NCBI GenBank assembly: GCA_014529385.2
Contig: CM043969.1
Coordinates: forward strand, 69,686,176 to 69,750,175
DNA: 64,000 nt
DNA from: Adiantum capillus-veneris
Lineage: Eukaryota > Streptophyta > Polypodiopsida > Polypodiales > Pteridaceae
Direction of reading: 5' to 3'
Part shown: positions 1 through 10,151 of the stretch, one piece after another
Position numbering within the stretch: the stretch's first letter is position 1
Layout of the letters: every line of letters begins with the position of its first letter
Notes under the pieces: model-generated
Seen by the model: the letters and a program-made list of their open reading frames with translations, nothing else
Databases searched by the model: none
What the model was told of the DNA's origin: nothing
Program-made: the position numbers and the translations under genes

Positions 1-1760
1 CCCCACAACAATCACCGCCACCACCACTAGAGCGTCGGTGCCTAGATGAGTGTGAAGATCGTCTCGTTGACACTGAAGCTTCGGAGCGGTCATCATCTAT
101 GGTTCACCATAGCATGTCCCAGGCTTTATCAAATCCGTCTAGCCACTCTCCAATGTACACTAGGGACTCTGATACCAACCAACCTTCTGCCATGCTACCC
201 TCCGGACGTGCCTTCTGATGCACATATTTCTTGAGCGTTTTCATGAAACGTTCTAGAAAGAACATCCATCTGGAATGTATTGTGCCAGCTATTTCCACCT
301 CATCAACTATGTGAACAAGAAGATGCACCTGAATGGTTAGCATGGTAGTAGGAAAGTGTTTCTCAAACATGCACACAACCTCCGCAGCATTTAGTTTGGC
401 GAATGGTATGGAGTCTACGTTGATCTCCTTTTGTGAGATCCATTGCACCAACTTCGCAAGTTTGTAGATTGTGTTACGGACGTCAAGAGACAAACATCCC
501 TTATTGGCCACCGATAAAATAAAGTGCAAAACATGTGCAGCAATGACATCAAAGTCCACACACGAATTTGTTATACAATTCCTACTATGATATATTCCAC
601 CATGAACATACCTTACACATTTTATGCCAGTCGTGTGACTTCAAACCGGTAAGCTTTCCTTCTTTAGTAAAACCCGTTCGGAGCGAGTGCATTACGCAAG
701 TGGGGGTCTACAAAGATCGAATGATCGTTCTTGGGCTCATGTGAAAATCCATGGAGCTTTAGGGAGTTTTATCGATCCATCGGATGCTGTCTACGGCCAA
801 TATTGCTCCATACGATCCACATTTCTAAATCCGACCATGTTTCATCTATATGTTTCTAGGCTGCGCAATCTGCAGAAATCCGTAGCATACCATCCAAAGA
901 TTTATTCTCCTCATGCCATGATGCTAGGGCGGCCATGGACTTACATTCGAAGAAATGCTTGATGCGAGGAAGCGGAGGAAAATGTCGCAAAACCTTTTGT
1001 GGAATTTTTGTTCCGTGGAGATCTACTCAATATCTCTCGGAATCACATTTCGGACACTTCTCTATGTCTATACATTCCCCTCTGAAAAGAATGCAGTCGT
1101 TAGGACAAGCGTGGATCAAATTGTAATCCATCCCCAAGTTTTGCAAAATCTTTCTTGCTTCCTCTCTGGAATATGGCATCACATTATCAGCTGCAATATG
1201 TGCTCTTTGAGCAATCTACACAACGAAAAAAATACGGTACAATTGTGTAAAAATCTATCAGATCATTATATATCTAGAGTTTTTTATTAAAATAAACACA
1301 TTATAATAGATCACCTGAAAAGCGTTGTGACGCTAGTGTCACTCCATCCAAACTTTGTATGCATGTTGAGAAGAACAAGGAGCGCCTTCAATTTAGACAC
1401 ACATGCTCCATCATACAATGGCGTACGGCTTCACTTTTCATATCATCATAGATAAGCCTTTCTCAATCCATTATCGTCTCGATCATTTCATCGATCTCGG
1501 GCTCAAAAATTGCCTCTTGGGAATGTGGTCTGCATGATCATCCCTGAGCTGTCAGAGGCTACATCTTGTGGCCTCACATATGCTGCTTGACCAAAGCGCC
1601 TGCGAACACGTCTATTGGGTTGCAAGATTGTAGCCTGTTGGCCAGCATCAGAGTCCGACGAGTTATAATTGGCAACAACGCGATCTATAATAGATGGATT
1701 GAACTCACCAAATTTGCGAACGTGCTGCAAAGAAACGCGTCTTGTCTCGTCGCATAGCAT
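1..1760 (-). pseudogene. tnp2-like CACTA transposase, internally deleted
   Basis: Read on the minus strand this is a broken copy of the tnp2 transposase found intact in outline at 12610-16352. The N-terminal exon is at 1760-1503 and shares the SLQHVR.FGEF.PSIIDRVV block. The second exon is at about 1300-840. After the block corresponding to HIDGTWSD of the other copy (about 830), the sequence jumps straight to the block NVDRMDQYWPQ, so roughly 800 bp of central transposase is deleted. The DUF4218-like part at 559-104 is well preserved and keeps the RWMFFLERFMK segment that the right copy has lost. Frameshifts occur in the N-terminal exon. It cannot encode active transposase, but its ends could still be mobilised in trans. 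Confidence 0.8.
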
Positions 1761-1793
1761 GCCTGGATTGATTACAAGGATATAAGATCTTCA

Positions 1794-1892
1794 TTGAGAG
1801 ATAGGTGTTTTGGTTGGACGGCCCCCCATCCTCGTCAGGGTAAAAACCTTATAACCTGGAAAACAAATTTAATCTTCTATTGGCATTCTTCG

Positions 1893-1972
<80 letters not shown>

Positions 1973-2330
1973 ACACTGTAAACTACCTCACATTCTCTAG
2001 TCATGTCCAATCCCGCACACCTCGGTCTATAGGTGCACGGAGATCAGAACCACCAGGTTATAATCTCGTCTGTATTGGTCAATGCCTATATTTGTGGGTA
2101 CAAAAAATCTACACACCCACATCTACATGATAGTGCATGTAGTGGACAAAACCCCTTTGCCTCTTCTCTAGCTGTAGCATTTCACATCATCTTAACATCT
2201 TTTCACAGTAGATCTTTTCACCGTTCGTCTAACTCTAATTTTTTTTACCGTAATCTTGAAGGTAGACTCGAATATAAAAACTCAATCCAAAATCTAATCT
2301 TAATTAATCTAACCTAATTGAACTTGTGGT
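1794..2330 (-). other. CACTA leader region with (CT)n tract
   Basis: This stretch is the 5' leader of the left tnp2 gene. It is the inverted counterpart of 12240-12600; both copies share the block around GCATGTAGTGGACAAAACCC and a long pyrimidine/purine microsatellite, (CT)n at 1896-1971 here and (GA)n at 12506-12544 there. Reading frames in it are shadows. It was probably transcribed leader or promoter sequence. Confidence 0.55.
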
Positions 2331-2536
2331 GATTCGCTCCATTGAAGGATAAAAGACATATCAATGGGGCTACTAGCTGCGTAGATGTGAATGGGCCTCA
2401 CATATACAAATACTTCAATGCAAGATTTTAATAATCTCACCTCTCCACCCCGTCGATCCATGACCCAGGTGATGGGACAAAATCCTTCTCGAAGTTGGCC
2501 CAGCCGCCACTCCCCAGGTGATGGGATAATCCCATC

Positions 2537-3236
2537 TTGATGCGAACTCTTGCTGTGTCCCTTTGCTACCACCACCTATCTAGATTAGTCGTCCTCTCCT
2601 TCCTAATACCCCTCCTCTCCTCTCTTTCAAGCCAGTCAGGTCTGGCATCTGTGCATCTGACCTCCGATGCTTCATGTAGTCGCACATGCATCTCCTCATC
2701 CAAGCATCGTCAAATGTATTCTCCAGAGAGGGAACTGGAAACTCCCGATGTAGCATAGCAATAAGATAATCCTTGGAGGCTTTATCTCGAGCCCTCCAAG
2801 AGGCCACGACAGACTACAGTGTGTAAGAAAACCTGTCTACACAACTGTCGTATGTGGCCCATCACCTGCTTCTCCTCAGGGGTCATAATGATCTCATCGG
2901 ACATACAATTGATGAGGTAGGCGTATCCCTTTGGCATGTCCCTCCCGTGAACTATAGCAACCCTGTCCGGTGAATGCTCATCGTCCAAGCCTCTAGGCAA
3001 CGCCGATGCAGTGTTCGGGTCACTCCTCGGCATCTTCGACGCAGTGGCCGGGACACCACTCTCAAACACGTAGGCAGTATAATCCTTGAGTGTAGTCTGA
3101 GCAGTCTCATAAGCAGGGACACTCCTCGGTGTGTCCTAGGGACTCTGTAACACATGAGCTCCAAAAACAACGTGCTCCTTACCACAACAACCACCACCGC
3201 TAGACTGTCGTGGAATTGCTGGTCCACATGGTCCAT
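2537..3236 (-). pseudogene. Transposase_24-like (TNPA/Ptta-type) CACTA protein fragment
   Basis: Two overlapping minus-strand frames (3069-2782 and 2807-2580) contain the block REFPVPSLENTFDDAW..R.C.DYMKHRRSDAQ. It aligns with HDEFPVPTRDQCFNEDLMNIRMREYCKHKRSEVQ-type sequence in the plus-strand gene at 16625-17938. This family is the second protein of plant CACTA elements, where it binds subterminal motifs. The two copies are diverged enough to come from different element subfamilies. The frame is broken between DKASKDY and the upstream block, and no continuous ORF remains. Here the fragment precedes tnp2 in reading order, whereas at 12-18 kb it follows it. Confidence 0.6.
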
Positions 3237-3239
3237 TGA

Positions 3240-3430
3240 ACATAAATCTAGATCTAATTTAATTTTAAACTCAAAATAAACCTAAATTTAATCTAATTTA
3301 ACGTAAATCTAAATCTAATGCATGTAAATAAACCTAAACTAATCTAACTCAAAATAAACATAAATCTAATTTAATCTAACCTAAATAAACCTAAATCTAA
3401 TCTAACGTAAATCTAAATCTAACTTAATCT
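3240..3430. repeat. AT-rich array of TAAATCTAATCTAA-like motifs
   Basis: This is an imperfect array of short words such as AAACCTAAATCTAATCTAA and AACGTAAATCTAA. The reverse complement (TTAGATTTAGGTTTATTT) recurs at 11400-11545 and 11930-12050 in the right CACTA element, always next to a tRNA-like unit. It is probably a subterminal repeat of the CACTA family. No coding capacity is visible. Confidence 0.6.
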
Positions 3431-3433
3431 TAA

Positions 3434-3979
3434 TCGAGAAAAAGAGGAAAATGGTATAACCTTTCTATCACCCAAGTGTGGTAGATCGGTTATGCCATTT
3501 CCCTCTTGAATAACAGGTCTTGAGTTCAACTCATCATTGGCTAGATCTTTAAGGTCTCTTGGGATAGTTTCCTACGACGTTAAAAATTTCTTCTTCTCGG
3601 GTGTGTGTGTGTGTGTACACGCCAATAAACATAGGAAAATAGTATAACCTTTCTATCACCCAAGTGTGGTAGATTGGTTACGCCATTTCCCTCTTGAATA
3701 ACAGGTCTTGAGTTCGACTCCTCGTCGGTTAGATCTTTAAGGTCTCTTGGGATAGTTTCCTACGACGTTAAAACTCTCTTCTTCTTGGGTGGGTGTGTGT
3801 GTGTGTGCGCCAATAAAAAGAGGAAAATGGTATAACCTTTCTATCACCCAAGTGTGGTAGATTGGTTATGCCATTTCCCACTTGAATAACAGGTCTTGAG
3901 TTCAACTCCTCGTCGACTAGATCTTTAAGGTCTCTTGGGATAGTTTCCTATGACGTTAAAACTCTCTTCTTCTTCTTCT

Positions 3980-3985
<6 letters not shown>
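3434..3985 (+). repeat. Three tandem tRNA-like (SINE-like) units, period about 188 bp
   Basis: Three head-to-tail copies with a period of 188-189 bp. Each contains TGGTAGATTGGTTACGCC (A-box-like) and, about 40 bp downstream, GAGTTCGACTCC (B-box-like, matching GTTCGANTC), the internal RNA polymerase III promoter layout of tRNA-derived SINEs. Each unit ends TTTCCTACGACGTTAAAA followed by CTTCTT and (TG)n. The 5' part forms a hairpin: AATGGTATAACCTTTCTATC pairs imperfectly with GGTAGATTGGTTATGCCATT. Inverted relatives occur at 11205-11400 and 12085-12140. I infer SINE ancestry; the tandem state and position inside a CACTA element could also mean the unit is now an element-internal repeat. Confidence 0.55.
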
Positions 3986-4038
<53 letters not shown>

Positions 4039-4113
4039 CCTCTCTCAATGTGTGTGTATGCATTCTTTGTTTATGCATGTGTGTGTGTGTGTGTGTTTTT
4101 TGTTTATGCATGT

Positions 4114-4154
<41 letters not shown>

Positions 4155-4300
4155 AACACAATGTGTTTATGTGAGAGAGAGAGAGAGAGATAAAGAGGGG
4201 AAGGGAACATGAGAGAGAGGAGAGGGAAGGAGCATACCTGGCTCTCCTTCCTCTCCTTGTGTGTGTGTGTGTGTGTGTGGAGAAGAAAGAGAGAGAGAGA
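3983..4300. repeat. Compound microsatellite (CT)n / (TG)n / (GA)n
   Basis: The stretch consists of (CT)n at about 3983-4034, a TGTTTATGCATGTG-containing segment with (TG)n, a second (CT)n at 4113-4150, (GA)n at 4173-4190 and a short (GT)n at 4257-4278. The TGTTTATGCATG segment is the inverse of the 11000-11160 tandem repeats of the right element. Frames through it encode only low-complexity strings. Confidence 0.85.
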
Positions 4301-4339
4301 GGGAGAGCGCGGGTTACCTTTGCTTGCTTGAGCGTCGAA

Positions 4340-4530
4340 GACTCAGATATGAGATCTGAGTTTTCGGACGCTCTCGGTTATTTTTTTACCCCTGTCGGCA
4401 TCGCTATGGGCGTCTCTATGAGCGTCGCTAGTTTACTTGTAACTTAGCGACACCCATAGCGACGCTGTGGGTTTTCACTTTTGAGCATCGCACTGCAAGC
4501 GTCGCTAATGGGATAATACCTCTAGTAGTG
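4340..4530 (-). repeat. CACTA terminus with subterminal inverted motifs
   Basis: The terminus ends CCTCTAGTAGTG at 4530, which is CACTACTAGAGG in element orientation. Inside are several forms of GCGTCGCTAT and its complement TAGCGACGC in both orientations (for example ATCGCTATGGGCGTCTCTAT and TAGCGACACCCATAGCGACG). This matches the richer array at 18306-18564. In CACTA elements such motifs bind the TNPA-type protein. Confidence 0.75.
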
Positions 4531-4599
4531 AAAGCTTTGTGTGGGCTGAAGTAGTCTCCTTGTGCTTGGTATGAGAAAGTTGACACTCATTTGGTTGAA

Positions 4600-5045
4600 T
4601 AAAGATTTTGTAACAATCCTTTTGTATAAAGATGATTTATTGATTACTCATCCAATAAGACACACATTGTTGAATTCAAGGCTGAATTGAATGCAAATTT
4701 CAAGATGAAAGGCTTGGGGCTTTTGCATCATTACTTGGGTATACAATTTAAGCAGTGTGATGGAGGTATTGCTTTGTGTCAAGTAAGATACATAGAGACA
4801 TTACTATGTAACTTTGGACTTGAGGACTTCAAACCTATTGCTTGGGGATTTTGTATCATTACTTGGGCATACAATTTAAGCGGTGTGATGGAGGTGTTGA
4901 TTTGTGTTAAGTAAGATACATAGAGACATTACTATGTTATTTTGAACTTGAGGAATGCAAACATATTGCTACTCCAATGGAAACATGTTTGAGATTGAGT
5001 CTTCATGATGTTGGAGATCTTGCGGATGTCACTTTATCAACGATG
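4600..5045 (+). pseudogene. Ty1/copia reverse transcriptase fragment with internal duplication
   Basis: The start reads LYKDDLLIT, a degenerate YVDD catalytic box. After a frameshift it continues FKMKGLGLLHHYLGIQF, the usual copia block after the active site. A 128-bp segment (4712-4839) is then repeated almost exactly at 4840-4967, restarting the same LGIQF region. No LTRs, integrase or RNase H were seen nearby. It is a short, old remnant. Confidence 0.7.
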
Positions 5046-5858
5046 TTGAATTATGTGTTGTCTATTTGAATTTTACTAACAGTGAGTGCATGATGAATTG
5101 TAGATTGGGACTCTGGGAGTTGACGAGGAGGCACCGAAAAATAATAATTCTCTCAGTCATTTTATCTTAACACAATATTTTAGATCTTTTATCAATAAGC
5201 CACTATGGCTCCTTTGTAAATACATGCTAAACATCTAGGGTTTGTGATGAAGATTTTCCTAGGTACTGGAAGGTGAGTACTATTGGTTTAAGAGAATGAA
5301 TGCATGATTATCCCCATGTGGCTAACATACAAGTTGTTAGGTAGACAAGTCCATCAATGGACCCTTATTTTGAGGCAGTAAATTCCATTTGATTTTATGT
5401 TTTTGATTAGCGTAGGATAGCAAAAGAAGTATAGTTTCATGTTGTGATAATAAAATAGCTATCTACCACTTGAGGCCAAGCAAGGCCATCGACCTACCCA
5501 ATTGCGATGGGTTCTCTTCTTCCAAAGTTAGAGCAAATTGTGTGTGACACACAAGTGCCGAGATCAGGGATTTCATTAACGTGATCACGAATACGTGATC
5601 ACGTTAAGGCCCGAGATATGCACCACCACATTTATCTGCATATGGACTCACACTAAATCTATCGGCATTGGGTATGCCTTTCTAATAGATTGTCCCTTTG
5701 TCAGCACCTCCTTCCTCATTGTTACAATATCTTGATAGTGTTGTGTGTGTAGACAGACACTAAGGACAACTAGGGGACTTTTTTGCCTCACTAGGAGGTT
5801 TTCTCCCTCGACTTGTATATGCACCCATCATTCTAGAGCTAGCCTTGTCTTTGTATTA
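5046..5858. other. Unassigned intergenic stretch with a perfect palindrome
   Basis: No gene or known element is recognisable. The only structured feature is the inverted repeat at 5576-5607. The frame at 5745-6017 is a shadow that runs into the MITE. Confidence 0.5.
5576..5607. repeat. Perfect 14-bp inverted repeat, 4-nt spacer
   Basis: The left arm TTAACGTGATCACG and the right arm CGTGATCACGTTAA are separated by AATA and match perfectly. Each arm contains the self-complementary GTGATCAC. It could be a cruciform, a dimeric protein site, or the scar of a small inverted insertion. Confidence 0.8.
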
Positions 5859-6207
5859 GAGCGCTCCCCCATACACCCATTAAAGCAGCCTTTTAGAAAA
5901 GGGCCCTCTAAAGTTTGGAGGGCCCTTTTAAAATCTTATTGTGTGCTCATATGCCCTTTGAAAGGAAGTTTCCAAGTCGACTGTGCCAACAATTTCAGAG
6001 CACACCCTTACTTTTGACTTGTAAACCTCCTATAGCAAGTTATAATGGCGTTTTTGAAATGTAAGGGGTGGTAGAAGGACCCCCTAAAAGTTTTGTGCAA
6101 CACTTTAGGTGGAGGGCCGTTTAATTTTTGGCAACCCTATGAGGCACAATTTATTTGTTTGGAGGGCCCTCTAATAGCGCCATTAGAGGGTCTATGGGGG
6201 AGCCCTC
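5859..6207. mobile_element. MITE, PIF/Harbinger-like, copy 1
   Basis: A 349-bp element with terminal inverted repeats GAGCGCTCCCCCATACACCC on the left and GGGTCTATGGGGGAGCCCTC on the right. It is flanked by a 3-bp direct repeat TTA (5856-5858 and 6208-6210). Interior segments such as GGAGGGCC and AGGGCCCTCTAAA recur in inverted positions. It has no coding capacity. TIRs plus a 3-bp TTA duplication fit non-autonomous PIF/Harbinger elements. A second member lies at 9778-10148. Confidence 0.8.
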
Positions 6208-6210
6208 TTA

Positions 6211-8180
6211 GCACACTCAGCAATGACAATTCCTAAGTTATGTCCTTGAGCTTCTCCTTCTTCTTCTCCATCTTTGTGTCCATTCTTACAACCCTCTTTT
6301 CAACAATTGGTATCGAAGTAGGCTTTGGCATCCTAATGAGCACCCTCTTAGCTCACTTCCTAAGTTTAAGGTGAGTGTTTACCAGGTGACATATCCTTTG
6401 GGAATGCTCAAAGAGCTGCAGGTTTTTTTAATGTAAATTTTTGCAAAGGAGAAACATTTATATTCCTTTGTGGTTGTGTTGTTGGTTTTATGTAGTCATT
6501 CCTCTGCACAACAACCTTTTGCATTAGGTCCAGACATAGATGACAATGGGTTTTTTTTTTTTTGCATGGTGTCTTCTAAGAACAAGTGGGTTGGGGACAA
6601 CTATCTAGTACAAGCATAGATTATGCAACACGTTCTTGTTGCAAAGAGTGTTAAGAAAACCATGATGGGTCATGATGTATGACCAGGTTTTATAGTTGAT
6701 GATGTAGGTTATGGCAATTGACTGTAGGAGATACATATGAGTTCACATAATGTTATAAAAGTTTTCCACCTCTATTTAACAATAGTACTATGAATGTACA
6801 TCCAAGGCGTCACATGCATAGCTTGCCCAAATGATGTTAAAGATCAGCCCATCATTGATGCAAATGTACAAGGTGTACATGATAAAATTGACTAGGCTAG
6901 AGCATGCGTCTTATACATCAAATTTTTATACTGTTGTTGTGTCTTTTATGTGATGAGGGGTTTTGTGGTTTCCGACTTGCTCCACCTCCAAGAGGTACAG
7001 CGAGCAGGAACTAGATCGCAACCTGGAATCGGCAATGGCAGGTGGTAATCAACCATACGAACTTTCGACTAAGGTTGGGTTCAGACAGGGTGGTAGAGTG
7101 AGAGGAAGAGGTGTGCGTCTAGCATTGCACACTCTGAGAGGGCAAAAGAAGAGAGCTTCTTCTCCAGACAGACCTATTCATGGGCACTTAAGTCCCCTCA
7201 GAAGAGCTCCACTATCGAGCTCCTCGTTGGTACAAAAGGCAGGTTGCATGCGTTGAGCCTTGCATAATGGGCTCCTAGCTGCACACCTGGCCACTAGGCT
7301 ATCCACAGTTTGTTGGTTGCAGTCCGCGCCATTATACTATGAGACAACACTATTGCTCTGTGTGTACATCAAGAGCAAAGGCAATGAGATATAGGAGGGT
7401 TTTTTGTCAAGCTTGTCTGAGCCCGGCCTAACCCTCATGTTCTGACAAAAAAATTAATTTAAAAAACGCATACAAGTGATAGGCAATGCATACCACGAGA
7501 AGGTATTTTTATTCAAATTCATTCGAAGGATAGCATTCTCCTAGCCTACTTCAAGAAGGTTCATATGACATAACCCCTTTGGAGCCTTCTAATAATTTTA
7601 GGGCTGGTTGCCCGTGGGAACCTTTCTCCCTCAATGAGTACTGATGCCGTGAGGACGCAAGTAGCCGATTCTTTGGCTGCTCATTGCATCGTGGCAAACA
7701 AACGCTGAGCTGGCCGCTTTTAAAGTCGATGGGGGCCGACCGCGCCAAAATTTGGTTTTCTATGGGCTTACCGCCGCTTACGTGGGATTTTTTTCGAACC
7801 AGTCAAATGCTGTTTCGCAAATTATTGAGCCACGAGGGAATAAAAAAGGATTTTTTAAGAGAAAATAATTCATGGAAAAAAAAGAGCTTATATTTTCTTA
7901 TACAGCTAGCAAAAGTATCGACTGGTTTTCTATTTTTGAGAAATTAGCTGCAAAATTTAGCCATGGCAAGGTGCCAGCCGTGGAAGCCTAGAGAAAATAT
8001 TTTGGGAAAAAAGGACATTTCCCTGGGCCAAGCACGTGTCAGCAGATATGTGAGTGAGGAAGCTACGTGGATGGGTTAGGTGATGCCATGCAAGCGGAAG
8101 AGTGACAGCTTGGAGGCTTGGCTGCCAGTGAGGGTCGCGCGTGTGTAGGCGCTTTAAGCGAGGTGGCCTGCCAGACTGCC
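6211..8180. other. Unassigned intergenic stretch upstream of XTH
   Basis: No recognisable gene. The longest plus frame is 6963-7256 (97 codons, with an RGGRVRGRG block); it matches no family I know and may be a decayed retroelement or chance frame. The end at 8100-8180 becomes GC-richer towards the XTH promoter. Confidence 0.5.
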
Positions 8181-8182
8181 AG

Positions 8183-8189
8183 TATATAT
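8183..8189 (+). promoter_or_regulatory. Probable TATA box of the XTH gene
   Basis: TATATAT lies about 110 bp upstream of the XTH start codon, which would put transcription start near 8215 and give a leader of roughly 85 nt. This is positional inference only. Confidence 0.45.
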
Positions 8190-8298
8190 TGGACTTGCGC
8201 TCTCAGCCTGCCGAAGAAAACCCGTGTCTTCTGACTCAAGCTAGACACTGTTCGGAAAATTCTAGCCCGTGCGCAATTTTGTGTAATCTGACTCCAAA

Positions 8299-9328
8299 AT
8301 GCAGTATCATCGCTTGCTTCTCCCGCTGTGCCTGCTCTCTCTCAACCTTGCATTCAGCTGTCGCTGCACCGACTTCCATCAGAGCTTCGTAGTGAACTGG
8401 GCGGAGTCTAATGTCCGGTTTGTGGGCGCCGGACAGGTGCTGCAGCTCGTCCTGGACCAGAGCACTGGTACGTTACAGACGTTGTAATGTATACAGTTTC
8501 CTGTTGCCTCTGTCTTTGACCTGCTGTACTCGCCGGGTTTTCAGGATCGGGCTTCGCTTCGAAGGAGAGCTTCCTGTTCGGGAAAATCGACATGCAAATC
8601 AAGCTAGTGCCAGGGAACTCGGCCGGCACAGTGACAGCGTACTATGTAAGCGCCGGGTCACCCGAATTTCGTGTCTAACTGGTTGGGCATTGCTGATGCT
8701 CTGCTGGCTGATTGTTTGATGTGCGCAGCTGTTGTCGGAGACAGCGAATCACGATGAGCTGGACTTCGAGTTCTTGGGGAATGTGACAGGCGAACCCTAC
8801 ATTCTGCAGACGAATGTGTTTTCGAACGGAGTCGGAGGGAGGGAGCAGAGGGTGTATTTGTGGTTCGACCCGAGCGCCGATTTTCACACGTACTCTGTGG
8901 CGTGGACGCAGCAGCGTGTTCTGTAAGTAGTTTGGGTGGTGAAAAGTGGGTACGTGGGAACGGTATCTAAATGTGTCTCTGGTTGCAGGTTCTTGGTAGA
9001 CGGGACGCCGATTAGGGTATTCTCAAACAACGAGGCAGTGGGGGTGCCATACCTGAACAAGCAGCCAATGAAGGTGTTTTCCAGTCTATGGAATGGGGAC
9101 CAGTGGGCTACACAAGGAGGGCGAATCAAAATCAACTGGGCGCACGCCCCATTCGTTGCCTCCTACCGCAACTTCCAGGTCACCAGCAACAACATGCTGA
9201 CCGCCGCCGGCAGCTCGCTGGACAGCGCCAAGCTGGCTTGGGTGAAGAAGAACTACATGGTTTACGACTACTGTACAGACCGCGCCCGTTACGCCTCCTC
9301 CCCGCCCGAATGTTCCCGAGAATTTTAG
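8299..9328 (+). CDS. XTH: Xyloglucan endotransglucosylase/hydrolase (GH16), four exons
   Basis: The gene cuts and re-joins xyloglucan in the cell wall. Exons are 8299-8467, 8545-8645, 8729-8922 and 8989-9328; all three introns (77, 83, 66 bp) are GT..AG and phases match, giving 267 residues, about the usual XTH length. The first ~23 residues ([20 protein letters not shown]) look like a secretion signal. The GH16 catalytic motif [10 protein letters not shown] is at about 98-107, with E100 as nucleophile and E104 as acid/base. NVT at 108-110 is the conserved N-glycosylation site. The C-terminal XET_C part has [18 protein letters not shown] and a final SPPEC. It keeps only one of the two cysteine pairs usual in XTHs: the pair expected around residues 210-230 is absent. 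No stop or frameshift is present, and it is the only intact host gene in the window. Hydrolase versus transferase activity cannot be told from sequence. Confidence 0.93.
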
Positions 9329-9777
9329 GTCTCTGGACGCCAGCCGTTCCCTGTACAGGTTTTGGGCGGGCGGTTTTTTTATGTGCTCCATAGTGTGAGT
9401 GTGTGTACAGTGCTGTATATTCCCGCGATTGATTTATGATTGCTGCCGTTAAAAATAATACTTGGTTTCCATTGTTTTCATCCGTCTCATTTTTTATTTT
9501 CTGAGATTGGGGAAACTAAATCATTCTCTCATGCTAATTTTCATTCTCTCATGCTAATTTTCATTTGGGTCTTAAAATTGTTGCATTATTGGAAAATTAC
9601 ATATTCGAGGAAATCCTACTCTTCAATGAATTCTTAGTTGTATGGAATGATTGGTTGGATGATCATTACTTACACCCAATGAGTTTACCTTGCATTTCTC
9701 GTGGGGATGTTGGGTTGCAGCGGTTGGGTCGCTGACACCTCACGTCACAGGGAATTCGCAGACCTTGTGAACAATGA
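9329..9777. other. XTH 3' flank and unassigned DNA
   Basis: The stretch follows the XTH stop and probably contains its 3' UTR; AAAAATAATA near 9450 is a plausible polyadenylation signal. A 21-bp unit TCATTCTCTCATGCTAATTTT is repeated twice in tandem around 9520-9562. No gene is seen. Confidence 0.5.
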
Positions 9778-10148
9778 GAGGGCTCCCCCATAGACCCTCT
9801 AAAGGTGCTATTAGGGGGCCCTTGAAAAAACTAATCTGTGCTTCATAGGCCTCCACAAACGTGAAGGGCCTTTCACCTAAAATGTCTCACTAAAAATGTA
9901 GGGGGTCCTTCAACCACCCTTTACATTTGAGAAACGCTTTTATAACTTGGTATAGAAGGTCAACAAGTCAAAAAGAGAGAGTACTCCCAATTCTTTGGTG
10001 CAAATGGCCGGCAACTTGTTGTTGAAGGGTTTATGGACACACAAAGAGAAGGGTTTATGGGCACACAAAGAGATTTTTATAGGACCCTTTACATTTAAAA
10101 GGGCCCTTTTCTTAAAGTTTGATTTAGAGGGTTTATGGGGGAGCCCTC
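9778..10148. mobile_element. MITE, PIF/Harbinger-like, copy 2
   Basis: A 371-bp element with TIRs GAGGGCTCCCCCATAGACCC on the left and GGGTTTATGGGGGAGCCCTC on the right, flanked by the 3-bp direct repeat TGA (9775-9777 and 10149-10151). The termini match the copy at 5859-6207. It lies about 450 bp downstream of XTH, as copy 1 lies upstream. It is non-coding. Confidence 0.8.
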
Positions 10149-10151
10149 TGA

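Larger units (their letters stand above)
1..4530 (-). mobile_element. CACTA (En/Spm-type) element, left copy, 3' part off window
   Basis: The element reads on the minus strand from a terminus at 4530 and leaves the window at base 1. The plus strand ends CCTCTAGTAGTG, so the element begins CACTACTAGAGG, the CACTA superfamily hallmark. Behind the terminus lie inverted GCGTCGCTA-like motifs, microsatellites, three tRNA-like tandem units, an AT-rich array, a Transposase_24-like fragment and a tnp2-like transposase. The leader and tnp2 parts (about 2250 down to 1) align with the plus-strand element at 12240-15200, but an internal stretch is missing. It is a non-functional derivative. The other terminus is not visible, so no TSD can be checked. 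Confidence 0.75.

Noticed and set aside
3240-3430. Possible interstitial telomere repeats
   Set aside because: Words such as CCTAAATCTAATC resemble the plant telomere unit but canonical TTTAGGG/CCCTAAA repeats are absent; the same array marks CACTA elements at 11.4 and 12 kb.
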